Part shown: piece by piece, positions 48,732 through 58,085 of the stretch
Position numbering within the stretch: the stretch's first letter is position 1
How the letters are laid out: the number at the start of each line of letters is the position of its first letter
From: Amycolatopsis methanolica 239
GTDB taxonomy: Bacteria; Actinomycetota; Actinomycetes; Mycobacteriales; Pseudonocardiaceae
Length of the DNA: 64,000 nt
Reading direction: 5' to 3'
NCBI RefSeq assembly: GCF_000739085.1
Contig: NZ_CP009110.1
Span: forward strand, 4,836,001 to 4,900,000
Translations under genes and position numbers: made by a program
Notes under the pieces: generated by a model
The model's database searches: none
What the model saw: only the letters and a program-made list of their open reading frames with translations
Told to the model about the DNA's origin: nothing

Positions 48732-50099
48732 CTAGCGCACCAGCTGTGAGGTGATGCGGGTCGCGGCCGCGGTGGCCGTCGCGATGCACGCCGGCACCCC
48801 GACGCCGTGCAGGGCGGCCCCGGCCAGCGCCAGCCCGGGCACCTCGGTGACGGCCCGCTCGGCGCGCTCGACCAGGTCGAGGTGGCCAGGCCCGTACTGC
48901 GGCAGCCCGCCGCCCCAGCGGGTCACCACGACGTCGATCGGCTCGGCGGTGATCCCGGTCAGCTCGGCGAGGTCGTCGCGCACCACGCGGACCAGGTCGT
49001 CGTCGTCGCGGTGCAGCGCACCAGGCTCGCGGAATCGGCCGACCGAGCCGCGGACCAGCACCGGGCCGGAGTCCAGGTGCGGCCACTTGCGGGTGGAGAA
49101 GGTGAAGGCCTTCGCGGCGAACGGCTCGCCGTCGGCGCGGCGTTCCCGTGCCCCGATCAGCACGCCGGACGCGTCCGGCAGCTCGGTGCCCGGCGGCAGG
49201 GCCATCGCCACGACCGCCATGGAGGCCAGCTCAACCTCGCCGAGCGCCGCCGACGCCGCCGGTGCGACACCGTCGAGCAGCTTGCGGGCCGCCGGCGCGG
49301 GCACCGCGAGCAGGACGGCGTCGGCGTCGATCAGCTCGTCGCCGACCTCCAGCTGCCAGCCGCTCTCCCGCCGCCGCAGCTCGGTGACCGGTCGTCCGAG
49401 GCGGATGTCCGGCTTGGCCAGCTCGACCAGCCGGTCGACGAGCGTGCCGAGCCCGTCGGGCAGGGTGCCGAACACCGGAGCGCTGCTGGGCTGGGATGGG
49501 ATCAACCCGGCCGCCGCCGCGGTCAGCGAAGGTGCGCCGCGGTCGATCGCGGTGGCCAGGGCGGGGACGGTGGCGCGCAGGCCGAGGCCGTCGGCGCCGC
49601 CCGCGTAGACGCCGCCGAGCAGCGGGTCGACGAGCCGGTCGACGAGTTCGTCGCCGAAGCGCTCGCGCAGCAGGGCGCCCAGCGCGGTGTCGGACTCCAG
49701 CGTCACCGGGGGCAGGTCCGGCTCGGCGGCCACGCGCGCCCGGCCCTCGTCCGAGAGCACCTCCGCGACGGCGTCCGGCGAGCCCGGGATGCCCATCAGC
49801 GTCCGGCCGGGCAGCGGGGCGACGCGGCCGCCGGCGCGCACGGTCGAGCGGGCCTTCCCCGGGTGGACCAGGTCCAGCCCCAGCTCGGCGGCCAGCCCCA
49901 CGCCTTCCGGGCGGCGGGCGAGGAAGGCCTCCGCGCCCACGTCGTAACGCACGCCCCCGACCTCGGCGGTGCGCAGCTTGCCGCCGAGGCTGTCCGTGGC
50001 CTCGACGAGGGTGATCGCCGCGCCGTCGCCGAGCGCGCCACGCAGCCGGTACGCCGCGACCGCGCCCGACAGGCCCCCGCCGACGACCGCGACGTGCAT
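48732..50099 (-). CDS. hemY: Protoporphyrinogen/coproporphyrinogen III oxidase
   Basis: The 455-residue flavoprotein has the FAD motif [60 protein letters not shown] and the C-terminal LALAGAALHGVGVPACIATA. It oxidises coproporphyrinogen III to coproporphyrin III in the pathway used by Gram-positive bacteria. ATG 50097-50099 overlaps the hemE stop (ATGA). Confidence 0.93.
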   Translation of the reverse strand: MHVAVVGGGLSGAVAAYRLRGALGDGAAITLVEATDSLGGKLRTAEVGGVRYDVGAEAFLARRPEGVGLAAELGLDLVHPGKARSTVRAGGRVAPLPGRTLMGIPGSPDAVAEVLSDEGRARVAAEPDLPPVTLESDTALGALLRERFGDELVDRLVDPLLGGVYAGGADGLGLRATVPALATAIDRGAPSLTAAAAGLIPSQPSSAPVFGTLPDGLGTLVDRLVELAKPDIRLGRPVTELRRRESGWQLEVGDELIDADAVLLAVPAPAARKLLDGVAPAASAALGEVELASMAVVAMALPPGTELPDASGVLIGARERRADGEPFAAKAFTFSTRKWPHLDSGPVLVRGSVGRFREPGALHRDDDDLVRVVRDDLAELTGITAEPIDVVVTRWGGGLPQYGPGHLDLVERAERAVTEVPGLALAGAALHGVGVPACIATATAAATRITSQLVR

Positions 50100-51178
50100 C
50101 AGCCCTCCAGGCTGTGGACGAGCTCGACGACGCGGGTCAGCACGTCGGGGTCGGTGTTCGGCATCACGCCGTGCCCGAGGTTGAAGATGTGCGCGGCGGC
50201 GGCGCGGCCCTCCCCGGCGATGCGCCGCACCTGCGCCTCGATCACCGGCCAGGACGCGTGCAGCAGCGCCGGGTCCAGATTGCCCTGCACCACCGGCACC
50301 GGCTCGCCCTGAGCGGTCAGCCGCCGCACCGCCTCGTCCAGCGGGACGCGCCAGTCGACGCCGACCACGTCGGCCCCGGCGTCGCGCATCGCGGACAGGA
50401 TCTCGCCGGTGCCGACGCCGAAGTGGATGCGCGGCACGTCCAGGTCCGCGATCGCGCCGAGCACCCGTGCCGAGTGCGGCAGCACGAACTCGCGGTACTC
50501 GCGCAGGGTCAGTGCGCCGGCCCAGGAGTCGAACAGCTGCACCGCGTCGGCGCCGGCCTCGACCTGGCCGCGCAGGAAGGTCACCGCCATCTCAGCGAGC
50601 CGCCCGGCGAGGTCGTGCCACACCGCCGGCTCGGAGTGCATGAGGGCCTTGGTGCGCTCCCAGGTGCGGCTCGGGCCGCCCTCGATGAGGTAGGACGCGA
50701 GCGTGAACGGCGCGCCGGCGAACCCGATCAGCGGGGTCTCACCCAGCCGCTCGACCAGCAGCCGGGTGCCGTCCAGCACCGGCTCGAGCCGCTCGGGCTC
50801 CAGTACCGGCAGGCGGCGGACGGCGGCGGCGTCGCGCACCGGTTCGGTCACCACGGGGCCGGTGCCGGGCACGAGGTCGACGTCGATGCCCGCGGCGACC
50901 AGCGGCACCACGATGTCGCTGAAGAAGATGGCGGCGTCCACGCCGTGGCGGCGCACCGGCTGGAGCGTGATCTCGGCGATCATCTCCGGGTCGAAGCACG
51001 CCTTCATCATCGGCACGCCCTCGCGCAGCGCCCGGTACTCGGGCAGCGAGCGGCCTGCCTGGCGCATGAACCAGACGGGCAGCCGCGCGGGACGACGGCC
51101 GCGGGCGGCCGCCAGGAGGGGGGACCCGGCCAGGTCCCGGTGGGCCGTGCGTGGCCGCGACTGCGCAGTAGTGGACAT
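50099..51178 (-). CDS. hemE: Uroporphyrinogen decarboxylase
   Basis: The 359-residue enzyme has the family signatures [76 protein letters not shown] and the C-terminal [14 protein letters not shown]. It makes coproporphyrinogen III. ATG 51176-51178 was chosen where family similarity begins (after a short variable N-terminus). It is divergent from the DUF3000 gene. Confidence 0.95.
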   Translation of the reverse strand: MSTTAQSRPRTAHRDLAGSPLLAAARGRRPARLPVWFMRQAGRSLPEYRALREGVPMMKACFDPEMIAEITLQPVRRHGVDAAIFFSDIVVPLVAAGIDVDLVPGTGPVVTEPVRDAAAVRRLPVLEPERLEPVLDGTRLLVERLGETPLIGFAGAPFTLASYLIEGGPSRTWERTKALMHSEPAVWHDLAGRLAEMAVTFLRGQVEAGADAVQLFDSWAGALTLREYREFVLPHSARVLGAIADLDVPRIHFGVGTGEILSAMRDAGADVVGVDWRVPLDEAVRRLTAQGEPVPVVQGNLDPALLHASWPVIEAQVRRIAGEGRAAAAHIFNLGHGVMPNTDPDVLTRVVELVHSLEG

Positions 51179-51265
51179 CGTCAACCATGGTGCCACGCGG
51201 CCCCGGGGCCCCTTCCCTCGGCGCGTCTGCCGCCCGGTGCCCGTTCGCCGTCCTACAGTCGGGCT

Positions 51266-51829
51266 GTGACCGCGATGACGCATGCGCCCGAGATGTTCCG
51301 TGAAGCTGTCGCGGCGTTGCAAGCGATCCGGCCCCGGCCGGAGATGACCCTCGAACCCGTGCGCGCGCCGCAGCGCCTTGCCCCCTGGTCCTACGCGCTC
51401 AGCTGCGACGCGACGGGCCCGGCGGACGTGACGGCGACCGGCCGCCTGGTGCTGCTGCACGACCCGGAAGGCCCGGAGTCCTGGGACGGGGTGCTGCGGA
51501 TGGTTGTCTACGTGCGCGCGGAGATCGACCGGGAACTGGCGAGCGACCCGTTCCTGCCCGCGGTCGGCTGGTCGTGGCTCACCGACGCGCTGGAGACCTC
51601 CGGCGCGTCCTTCACCGCGCTGGGCGGCACGGTCACCGAGACCTCGTCGGCGCGGTTCGGCGACATCAGCGGTCCCGCCCGCACCGACGACCTGGAGCTG
51701 CGGGCGTCGTGGACGCCGTCGGACCAGCAACTGCGCCCGCACGGCGAGGCGTTCTGCCAGCTGATGTCGAGCGTGGCCGGGCTGCCGCCGGTCGGGGTGT
51801 CGCTGTTCGGCCACCGCCAGAGCGGCTGA
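51266..51829 (+). CDS. DUF3000 family protein
   Basis: The 187-residue protein matches the actinobacterial DUF3000 family, with [74 protein letters not shown] and [17 protein letters not shown]. The role is unknown, but the position between hemE and an RNase D gene is conserved in actinobacteria. TACAGT at 51254-51259 ends about 7 bases before GTG 51266, consistent with a leaderless mRNA. Confidence 0.88.
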   Translation: MTAMTHAPEMFREAVAALQAIRPRPEMTLEPVRAPQRLAPWSYALSCDATGPADVTATGRLVLLHDPEGPESWDGVLRMVVYVRAEIDRELASDPFLPAVGWSWLTDALETSGASFTALGGTVTETSSARFGDISGPARTDDLELRASWTPSDQQLRPHGEAFCQLMSSVAGLPPVGVSLFGHRQSG

Positions 51830-52340
51830 CCGACCCGCGACGCGCCGAGTGTGACGTAGACCTCACTCCGCGACCCGCGGCGGCGTCGATAGAGTCCGGT
51901 CCCGCGGCGCCCGGTCGCCCCGGCGAGGCCGGGCGGGCGCGTTCCGGAGAGCCACAGCAGCCGCCTACGCTGCGCAAAGAGTTCGCATCCGTCGATCTGA
52001 TGGCGCCACTGGTCCAACCGGTGAACGCCGCCGGACACGGTTCGTGAGCAGATGCACGGTCTGTATGCACGCGCAGCAGCCTGCCCCCGAAAAGGTCATA
52101 TCGCTGGCACTCTGCGACCCGTTAGCCACGGGCAGTTTATTACTCCGAACGTGGTACAACGATGCCAGCTAGTAACTACCCGATCGAGATAGATACCCGT
52201 TCGATCCCCCCGCGGAGGGCGATCGGCGGCTAGAGTGCCTCTTCGACGACACCACTTTCGGTCTAGAGCTGGCGCGGCTGATCGGCCGAAAGTACCCGGT
52301 GCCGGTCGGGGGGCACGACCGACTCCAGGGAGGTAGTGAC
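51830..52340. other. Long intergenic region upstream of response regulator
   Basis: I see no gene in these 511 bases. A GC-rich inverted repeat with arms gcgcccg (51907-51913) and cgggcgc (51934-51940) may end the DUF3000 transcript. The part 52080-52200 is unusually AT-rich, and TAGAGT at 52232-52237 is a likely -10 box of the downstream gene. The long leader may hold a regulatory RNA, but no known riboswitch pattern is visible. Confidence 0.5.
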
Positions 52341-53057
52341 GTGGCTGCCGTCGGCTTGTCGCAGGCCGTCAGATCCACGCCAGCCGGTGCTTTGCCGGCG
52401 AGCATGGTCCCGCACCCGCGGGAGGAGCTGTTTTCGGTGCTGGTGGTCGACGACCACCCGCTCCTGAGGGAGGCGATTGCCGCACGACTCGCACAGATGG
52501 GCGCGGGCACCGTACACGAAGCTGCCTCGGTAGCGGAGGCGAGGGCGCGGGCGACCGCGACGGGTCCGTGCGACCTGGCCATCCTCGACCTCGGGCTGCC
52601 GGACGGGAGCGGGATCGACCTGGTCACGGAACTCCGCAGCCAGGGCTGGCCCCGCATCGTGGTGCTCGCCTCGTCCGACGACCCGTATGCCGTGCGCTCG
52701 GCCTTCCAGGCCGGCGCCCAGGCGTACCTGCTGAAGTCGGCCTCGCCCATGGTGGTGACCGACGGGGTGCGCCGGGTGCTGGACGGCGGGGTGTACGCGG
52801 ATCCGAGCGTGGCCCCGGTCCTGGCGACCGGCACGCGGGTGCCGGGCACCGACAACACGCCGCGGGAGCTGTCCGCACGCGAGGTGGAGGTGCTGCAGCT
52901 GGTCGCCGACGGCCAGTCCAACAAGGAGATCGGCGAGGAGCTCAGCCTCTCGGCGCTCACCGTCAAGTCGCACCTGTCCCGGATCGGGCGCAAGCTCGGC
53001 ACCGGCGACCGGGCGCAGATGGTGGCGCTGGCGATGCGAGCCGGCGTCATCCGCTGA
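52341..53057 (+). CDS. NarL/LuxR-type response regulator
   Basis: The 238-residue protein has a receiver domain (VLVVDDHPLLREAIAARLAQ, phospho-Asp in LAILDLGLPDGSGIDL, Lys in AYLLKSASPMVVTDG) and a LuxR HTH (TPRELSAREVEVLQLVADGQ, SNKEIGEELSLSALTVKSHL). GTG 52341 follows gggaggt. No histidine kinase gene is adjacent, so it is an orphan within this window. Its targets are unknown. Confidence 0.92.
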   Translation: MAAVGLSQAVRSTPAGALPASMVPHPREELFSVLVVDDHPLLREAIAARLAQMGAGTVHEAASVAEARARATATGPCDLAILDLGLPDGSGIDLVTELRSQGWPRIVVLASSDDPYAVRSAFQAGAQAYLLKSASPMVVTDGVRRVLDGGVYADPSVAPVLATGTRVPGTDNTPRELSAREVEVLQLVADGQSNKEIGEELSLSALTVKSHLSRIGRKLGTGDRAQMVALAMRAGVIR

Positions 53058-53129
53058 TCCCAGCCGATAACACGACCCAACGGACGGGCGTACCGGTGCC
53101 GGTGCGCCCGTCCCGTAGGGTTGACCGAC

Positions 53130-54371
53130 GTGGAAACCGCAGATCAAGTGCCTGATACCAGCGAACCGGACGTCCCGGTCACGCTCAAGGAGCCGGCCGA
53201 CGGAACGCCGGACGTGGTGGCGGACGAGCCGGCGCTGGCGCGCGCCTGCGAACGGCGGGCGGCGGGCACGGGCGCGATCGCGGTGGACACCGAGCGCGCG
53301 TCCGGCTACCGCTACTGGCCCAAGGCCTACCTGGTGCAGTTGCGCCGGGAGGGCTCCGGCACGGTCCTGGTGGACCCCATTGCCCTGGCGGGCAGGCTGG
53401 GGCCGTTGCAGGACGTGCTGAACGGCGAGGAGTGGGTGCTGCACGCCGCCTCGCAGGACTTGCCGTGCCTGGCCGAGCTGGACCTGGTTCCGGGCAGCCT
53501 GTTCGACACCGAGCTGGCCGGGCGGCTGGCCGGCTACGAGCGGGTGGCGCTGGGCACCCTGGTGGAGAAGCTGCTGGGCTACCACCTGGAGAAGGGGCAC
53601 AGCGCGGCCGACTGGTCGAAACGGCCGCTGCCGGTGGACTGGCTCAACTACGCGGCGCTGGACGTCGAGCTGCTGATCCCGCTGCGGGAGAAGCTCGAGG
53701 CCGAGCTGGACGCCCAGGGCAAGCTGGACTGGGCGCGCCAGGAGTTCGAGGCCGTGCGGACCGCCCCGCAGCCCCCGCCGAGGAGCGAGCCGTGGCGGCG
53801 CACGTCGGGGATCCACAAGGTCCGCACCGCGCGAGGCCTGGCGGCGGTGCGCGCGCTCTGGGAGGCCCGCGACGAGCTGGCCCGCAAGCGTGATCGCGCG
53901 CCGAGCCGGGTGCTGCCCGACAGCGCGATCGTGAACGCGGTGCTGGCGGAGCCGAAGTCCGTGGCCGAGCTGCAGGCGCTGCCGGTCTTCGGTGGCCGCG
54001 TGCAGCGGCGCTACACGGGCAACTGGTTCCGCCACCTCCAGGCGGCACGCCAACTGCCGCGCGATCAGCTGCCGAACCCGGCACAACCGAACGACGGCCC
54101 TCCCCCGGCGAACCGATGGGCGGACAAGGACCCCGACGCGGCGGCCCGCCTGGCCGCGGCCCGTGCCGGGTTGGCGAAGATCGCCGAGCACCACCAGCTG
54201 CCGGTGGAGAACCTGCTGCTGCCGGACCTGTTGCGCCGCACCTGCTGGCGCCCGCCCCAGGACAGGACCCTCGAGGCTGTCTCGGCAGCGCTGGCCGCGG
54301 GCGGCGCACGCCCGTGGCAGGTGGAGCTGACGGCGCCGGTGCTGGTCGAGGCACTGCAAGCGACTGCCTGA
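53130..54371 (+). CDS. rnd: Ribonuclease D
   Basis: The 413-residue protein has the DEDD exonuclease motifs: AIAVDTERASGYRYWP (D, E), WVLHAASQDLPCLAELDL (D) and LNYAALDVELLIPLREKLEA (D with Y), followed by an HRDC domain (SVAELQALPVFGG). It trims 3' ends of stable RNAs. A TAGGGT box lies 9 bases before GTG 53130, fitting leaderless expression; the upstream TTG at 53121 is an alternative. Confidence 0.92.
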   Translation: METADQVPDTSEPDVPVTLKEPADGTPDVVADEPALARACERRAAGTGAIAVDTERASGYRYWPKAYLVQLRREGSGTVLVDPIALAGRLGPLQDVLNGEEWVLHAASQDLPCLAELDLVPGSLFDTELAGRLAGYERVALGTLVEKLLGYHLEKGHSAADWSKRPLPVDWLNYAALDVELLIPLREKLEAELDAQGKLDWARQEFEAVRTAPQPPPRSEPWRRTSGIHKVRTARGLAAVRALWEARDELARKRDRAPSRVLPDSAIVNAVLAEPKSVAELQALPVFGGRVQRRYTGNWFRHLQAARQLPRDQLPNPAQPNDGPPPANRWADKDPDAAARLAAARAGLAKIAEHHQLPVENLLLPDLLRRTCWRPPQDRTLEAVSAALAAGGARPWQVELTAPVLVEALQATA

Positions 54372-54469
54372 GCAGGCGGCTTTTCTGCCGACCACCGCCA
54401 AACCGGAAGCCGGCAACGAAGGCACGCCGACTACCCCAACCAGACCTCCCCCGCCCCCGATCCACAGCC

Positions 54470-54521
54470 GATCTTTGGTCGTGAGGCGCTGTTTCCGCGC
54501 GACAGCGCGGCTCCAAAGATC
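54470..54521. repeat. Nested perfect inverted repeat downstream of rnd
   Basis: Outer arms GATCTTTGG (54470-54478) and CCAAAGATC (54513-54521) are perfect, and so are inner arms GCGCTGT (54486-54492) and ACAGCGC (54502-54508). The resulting two-part hairpin may end the rnd transcript or bind a protein; there is no T-run after it. Confidence 0.55.
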
Positions 54522-54628
54522 AAACGATGTCCTCGCCGGACGGGCAGGCTCCGGGATGACCACCCAGCTTCGCTTGTGTTCAGAGATCGGCTTGCGCCGC
54601 TCGAAAAGGTGGTCCTACCCACCACACT

Positions 54629-54646
54629 GGTTACCCATCGGTAACC
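54629..54646. promoter_or_regulatory. Palindrome GGTTACC-N4-GGTAACC upstream of fadA (site 1)
   Basis: GGTTACC (54629-54635) and GGTAACC (54640-54646) are perfect arms. It lies just upstream of the TAGAGT box at 54652. A TetR-type FadR/FasR-like regulator of beta-oxidation is a possible binder; the regulator gene is not in the window. Confidence 0.65.
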
Positions 54647-54664
54647 GGGGCTAGAGTGGCGTCA

Positions 54665-54678
54665 TTACCGCCGGGTAA
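54665..54678. promoter_or_regulatory. Palindrome TTACC-N4-GGTAA upstream of fadA (site 2)
   Basis: TTACC (54665-54669) and GGTAA (54674-54678) repeat the core of site 1 with the same 4-base spacing, about 35 bases before the fadA start and downstream of the -10 box. Two identical operators around a promoter favour tight repression. Confidence 0.65.
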
Positions 54679-54712
54679 CCGGCGGTCCCAGAGCTGACAG
54701 AGGGAGCACATC

Positions 54713-55939
54713 GTGGCTGCAACCCCCCTTGCGCCGACCGCGCGGGCGGTGCGCACCGTGGCCTTCGTCGAGGGGGTCCGCACCCCGTTCGGCAAGGCGG
54801 GTGACAAGGGCATCTACGCCAACACCAGGGCCGACGACCTCGTGGTCAAGGTCATCCGCGAACTGCTGCGCCGCCATCCGGAACTGCCGCCGGAGCGGGT
54901 GGACGACGTCGCCATCGCCGCCACGACCCAGACCGGCGACCAGGGTCTGACGATCGGCCGCACGGCCGCCCTCCTGGCCGGCCTGCCGCGGTCCGTTCCG
55001 GGCTACGCGATCGACCGCATGTGCGCCGGCGCGATGACCGCGGTCACCACGGTCGCGGGCGGGATCGGCTTCGGCGCCTACGACATCGCCATCGCGGGCG
55101 GTGTCGAGCACATGGGCCGCCACCCGATGGGCGAAGGGGTCGACCCCAACCCGCGCATCGTCGCCGACAAGCTCGTCGACCCGTCCGCGCTCGTCATGGG
55201 CCAGACCGCGGAGAACCTGCACGACCGCTTTCCGGCGATCACCAAGCGCCGCGCGGACGAGTACGCCGCGCAGAGCCAGGAGCGCTACGCCGACGCCGTC
55301 AAGGCCGGCAAGATCGGCCCCGAGCTCGTCCCGGTCGCGATCCGCTCCGAGCTGGGCTGGGGCCTGGCCACCGAGGACGAGCCGCCGCGCCCGGGCACCA
55401 CGGTCGAGACCCTGGCCAACCTGAAGACCCCGTTCCGCCCGCACGGCCGGGTCACCGCGGGCAACGCCGCGGGCCTGAACGACGGCGCGACCGGCGCGAT
55501 CCTCGCCGACGAGGAGACCGCCCGCGAGCTGGGCCTGCCCGTCGCGATGCGGATGGTCGGCTACTCCTTCGCCGGCGTCGACCCCGAGGTCATGGGCGTC
55601 GGCCCGGTGCCCGCCACCGACAAGCTCCTCAAGCGGACCGGCCTGTCCATCGACGACATCGGCCTGTTCGAGATCAACGAGGCGTTCGCCGTGCAGGTCC
55701 TGGCCTTCCTGGACCACTTCGGCATCGAGCAGACCGACCCGCGCGTCAACCCGTGGGGCGGCGCGATCGCATGCGGCCACCCGCTGGCCTCCTCCGGCGT
55801 GCGGCTGATGACCCAGCTGTCCCGCCAGTTCGCCGAGCACCCCGAGGTCCGCTACGGCATCACCACGATGTGCATCGGCCTCGGCATGGGCGGCACCGTG
55901 CTCTGGGAGAACCCTGCCTACGACGGGAGTGACAAGTGA
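54713..55939 (+). CDS. fadA: Acetyl-CoA C-acyltransferase (thiolase) of fatty acid oxidation
   Basis: The 408-residue thiolase has the first active Cys in IDRMCAGAMTAVTTVAGGIG, the NEAFAVQVL motif, the His in CGHPLASSGVRLM and the second Cys in TMCIGLGMGGTVLWE. It cleaves 3-ketoacyl-CoA in beta-oxidation. GTG 54713 follows gagggag. The stop overlaps the fadB start (GTGA). Confidence 0.93.
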   Translation: MAATPLAPTARAVRTVAFVEGVRTPFGKAGDKGIYANTRADDLVVKVIRELLRRHPELPPERVDDVAIAATTQTGDQGLTIGRTAALLAGLPRSVPGYAIDRMCAGAMTAVTTVAGGIGFGAYDIAIAGGVEHMGRHPMGEGVDPNPRIVADKLVDPSALVMGQTAENLHDRFPAITKRRADEYAAQSQERYADAVKAGKIGPELVPVAIRSELGWGLATEDEPPRPGTTVETLANLKTPFRPHGRVTAGNAAGLNDGATGAILADEETARELGLPVAMRMVGYSFAGVDPEVMGVGPVPATDKLLKRTGLSIDDIGLFEINEAFAVQVLAFLDHFGIEQTDPRVNPWGGAIACGHPLASSGVRLMTQLSRQFAEHPEVRYGITTMCIGLGMGGTVLWENPAYDGSDK

Positions 55940-58044
55940 CGTTCACGGTTGAGCAGGCCAAGGCCGCCTTCCCGGACGAGGTGGTCACCCGCGCCACCAC
56001 GCGCCTGATCCGGGTCCCCGGCCTGGACAAGCAGGTCGCGCTGATCACATTGGACAACGGGCACGACCACACCCGCCCGTCCACGTTCGGCCCGCAAGGC
56101 CTGGTGAGCCTGAACGCCGCGCTGGACGAAGCGTTCGCGGCGGAGCCGGCCGCCATCGCGGTCACCGGCAAGCCGTTCATCTTCGCCGTCGGCGCGGACC
56201 TGTCCGGCGTCGAGGCGATCAGCGACCCGAGCCTGGCGCACGAGATCGCCGAGACCGGCCACGCGGTGTTCCGCCGCCTGACCGACTCGTCGATCCCGAC
56301 CTTCGCGTTCGTCAACGGCGCGGTCATGGGCGGCGGGCTCGAACTGGCCCTGTCCTGCCACTACCGCACGCTGTCGGAGTCCGCCGCGGCGATCTCGTTC
56401 CCCGAGGTGTTCCTCGGCCTGTTCCCCGGCTGGGGTGGCACGCAGCTGCTGCCGAACCTGATCGGGCCGGACGCCGCGGTCACCGTGATCATCGAGAACG
56501 CGCTGAACCAGAACAAGATGCTCAAGCCGGCGCAGGCCGCGCAGCTGGGCATCGTGGACAAGCTGCTGGGCAGCGCGGACTTCCTGGAGCAGTCCCTGCT
56601 GTGGCTGGCCAAGGTCGTCAACGGCCAGGTCACCCCGCAGCGCAAGGAGATCGACCGCGGCGCGGGCTGGGACGCGGCGATCGCCCGCGCCAAGGCCATC
56701 GTGGACGGCAAGACCAGGGGCGCGTCGCCGGGCGCGACCAAGGCGGTCGAGCTGCTCGAACTCGCCCGCGCGAACGACCTCGACGCAGGCTACGCGGCCG
56801 AGACGCAGGCGCTGGCGCAGCTGCTGATGGACGACACGCTGCGCGCCGGGTTGTACTCGTTCAACCTGGTCAACAAGCGGGCCAAGCGCCCGGCAGGAGC
56901 GCCGGACAAGTCGCTGGCGCGCAAGGTGACCAAGGTCGGCGTGGTCGGCGCGGGTCTGATGGCGAGCCAGCTGGCGCTGCTATTCGTGCGGCGTCTGAAG
57001 GTCCCGGTCGTGCTGACCGACGTGGACCAGGCGCGCATCGACAAGGGCGTGTCCTATGTGCACGGTGAGATCGACAAGCTGCTCGGCAAGAAGCGGATTT
57101 CGCCGGACGAGGCGAACCGGCTCAAGGCGCTGGTCAGCGGCTCGCTGGACAAGGCCGCCTTCGCGGACGCGGACTTCGTGATCGAGGCCGTGTTCGAGGA
57201 GATGGGCGTCAAGCAGCAGGTCTTCGGCGACCTGGAGAACTACGTCAAGCCCGAGGCGATCCTGGCGACGAACACCTCGTCGCTGTCGGTGTCGGAGATG
57301 GCCTCCAAGCTGCGGCACCCGGAGCGGGTCGTCGGGTTCCACTTCTTCAACCCGGTGGCCGTGCTGCCGCTGCTGGAGATCGTGCGCGGCGAGAAGACCG
57401 ACGACGCGGCGCTGGCGACGGCGTTCGCGGTCGGCAAGCAGCTGAAGAAGTCCAGCGTGCTGGTCAAGGATGCCCCGGCGTTCGTGGTGAACCGGCTGCT
57501 GCTGCGCTTCCTCGGCGAGGTGCTGACCGCGGTCGACGAGGGTACCCCGTTCGACGTGGCCGACCGCGCGCTGGAGCCGCTTGGCCTGCCGATGTCGCCG
57601 CTGACGCTGATGCAGCTGGTCGGCCCGGCGATCGCCCTGCACGTGGGCGAGACGCTGCACGGCGCGTTCCCGGACCGGTTCCCGATCAGCGAGAACCTCA
57701 AGAAGTTCGTCGCGTCCGGCAAGACCGCGGTGTGGCAGTGGGACGACAAGGGCAACCCGAGCGTCGACCCGGAGGTCGCGGCGCTGTGGCAGCATGGTGA
57801 CCAGCCCTCGACCGCGGAGCAGCTGCGCGAGCGGGCGCTCGCCGCGATCGCCCAGGAGATCCGGATCATGCTCGACGAAGGCGTGGTCGCGGAGGCGCAG
57901 GACATCGACCTGTGCCTGATCCTCGGCGCGGGCTGGCCGTTCTGGCTCGGCGGCATCACGCCGTACCTGGACCGGACCGGCGTTTCGCAGAAGGTGACCG
58001 GCAAGCCGTTCCTGGCCCCGGGTGTGGCCTCGGTGCCGGCCTGA
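55936..58044 (+). CDS. fadB: 3-hydroxyacyl-CoA dehydrogenase / enoyl-CoA hydratase (trifunctional complex alpha subunit)
   Basis: The 702-residue protein has an N-terminal crotonase domain (VNGAVMGGGLELALSCHYRT, catalytic Glu region FPEVFLGLFPGWGGTQLL) and a C-terminal dehydrogenase with NAD motif VGVVGAGLMASQLALLFVRR and VVGFHFFNPVAVLPLLEIV. It forms the multienzyme beta-oxidation complex with FadA. The genes are translationally coupled, and a perfect terminator stem follows at 58054. Confidence 0.93.
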   Translation: MTFTVEQAKAAFPDEVVTRATTRLIRVPGLDKQVALITLDNGHDHTRPSTFGPQGLVSLNAALDEAFAAEPAAIAVTGKPFIFAVGADLSGVEAISDPSLAHEIAETGHAVFRRLTDSSIPTFAFVNGAVMGGGLELALSCHYRTLSESAAAISFPEVFLGLFPGWGGTQLLPNLIGPDAAVTVIIENALNQNKMLKPAQAAQLGIVDKLLGSADFLEQSLLWLAKVVNGQVTPQRKEIDRGAGWDAAIARAKAIVDGKTRGASPGATKAVELLELARANDLDAGYAAETQALAQLLMDDTLRAGLYSFNLVNKRAKRPAGAPDKSLARKVTKVGVVGAGLMASQLALLFVRRLKVPVVLTDVDQARIDKGVSYVHGEIDKLLGKKRISPDEANRLKALVSGSLDKAAFADADFVIEAVFEEMGVKQQVFGDLENYVKPEAILATNTSSLSVSEMASKLRHPERVVGFHFFNPVAVLPLLEIVRGEKTDDAALATAFAVGKQLKKSSVLVKDAPAFVVNRLLLRFLGEVLTAVDEGTPFDVADRALEPLGLPMSPLTLMQLVGPAIALHVGETLHGAFPDRFPISENLKKFVASGKTAVWQWDDKGNPSVDPEVAALWQHGDQPSTAEQLRERALAAIAQEIRIMLDEGVVAEAQDIDLCLILGAGWPFWLGGITPYLDRTGVSQKVTGKPFLAPGVASVPA

Positions 58045-58053
58045 CAGCGTGAC

Positions 58054-58085
58054 CTGACGGCCCCCTCACGCGAGGGGGCCGTCAG
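58054..58085. terminator. Bidirectional terminator between fadB and lacI-type gene
   Basis: ctgacggccccctc (58054-58067), loop acgc and gagggggccgtcag (58072-58085) form a perfect 14-bp stem. It lies 9 bases after fadB and overlaps the stop of the convergent regulator gene, so it can serve both transcripts. Confidence 0.88.

Larger units (their letters stand above)
54372..54712. other. Intergenic region rnd-fadA with palindromes
   Basis: No gene is seen here. It contains a nested inverted repeat (54470-54521), a candidate -10 box TAGAGT (54652-54657) and two TTACC-N4-GGTAA palindromes on either side of that box; all are listed separately. Confidence 0.6.

Noticed and set aside
51830..52340. 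Riboswitch upstream of the response regulator
   Set aside because: The leader is long and has an AT-rich part, but I could not match any known riboswitch core by eye.
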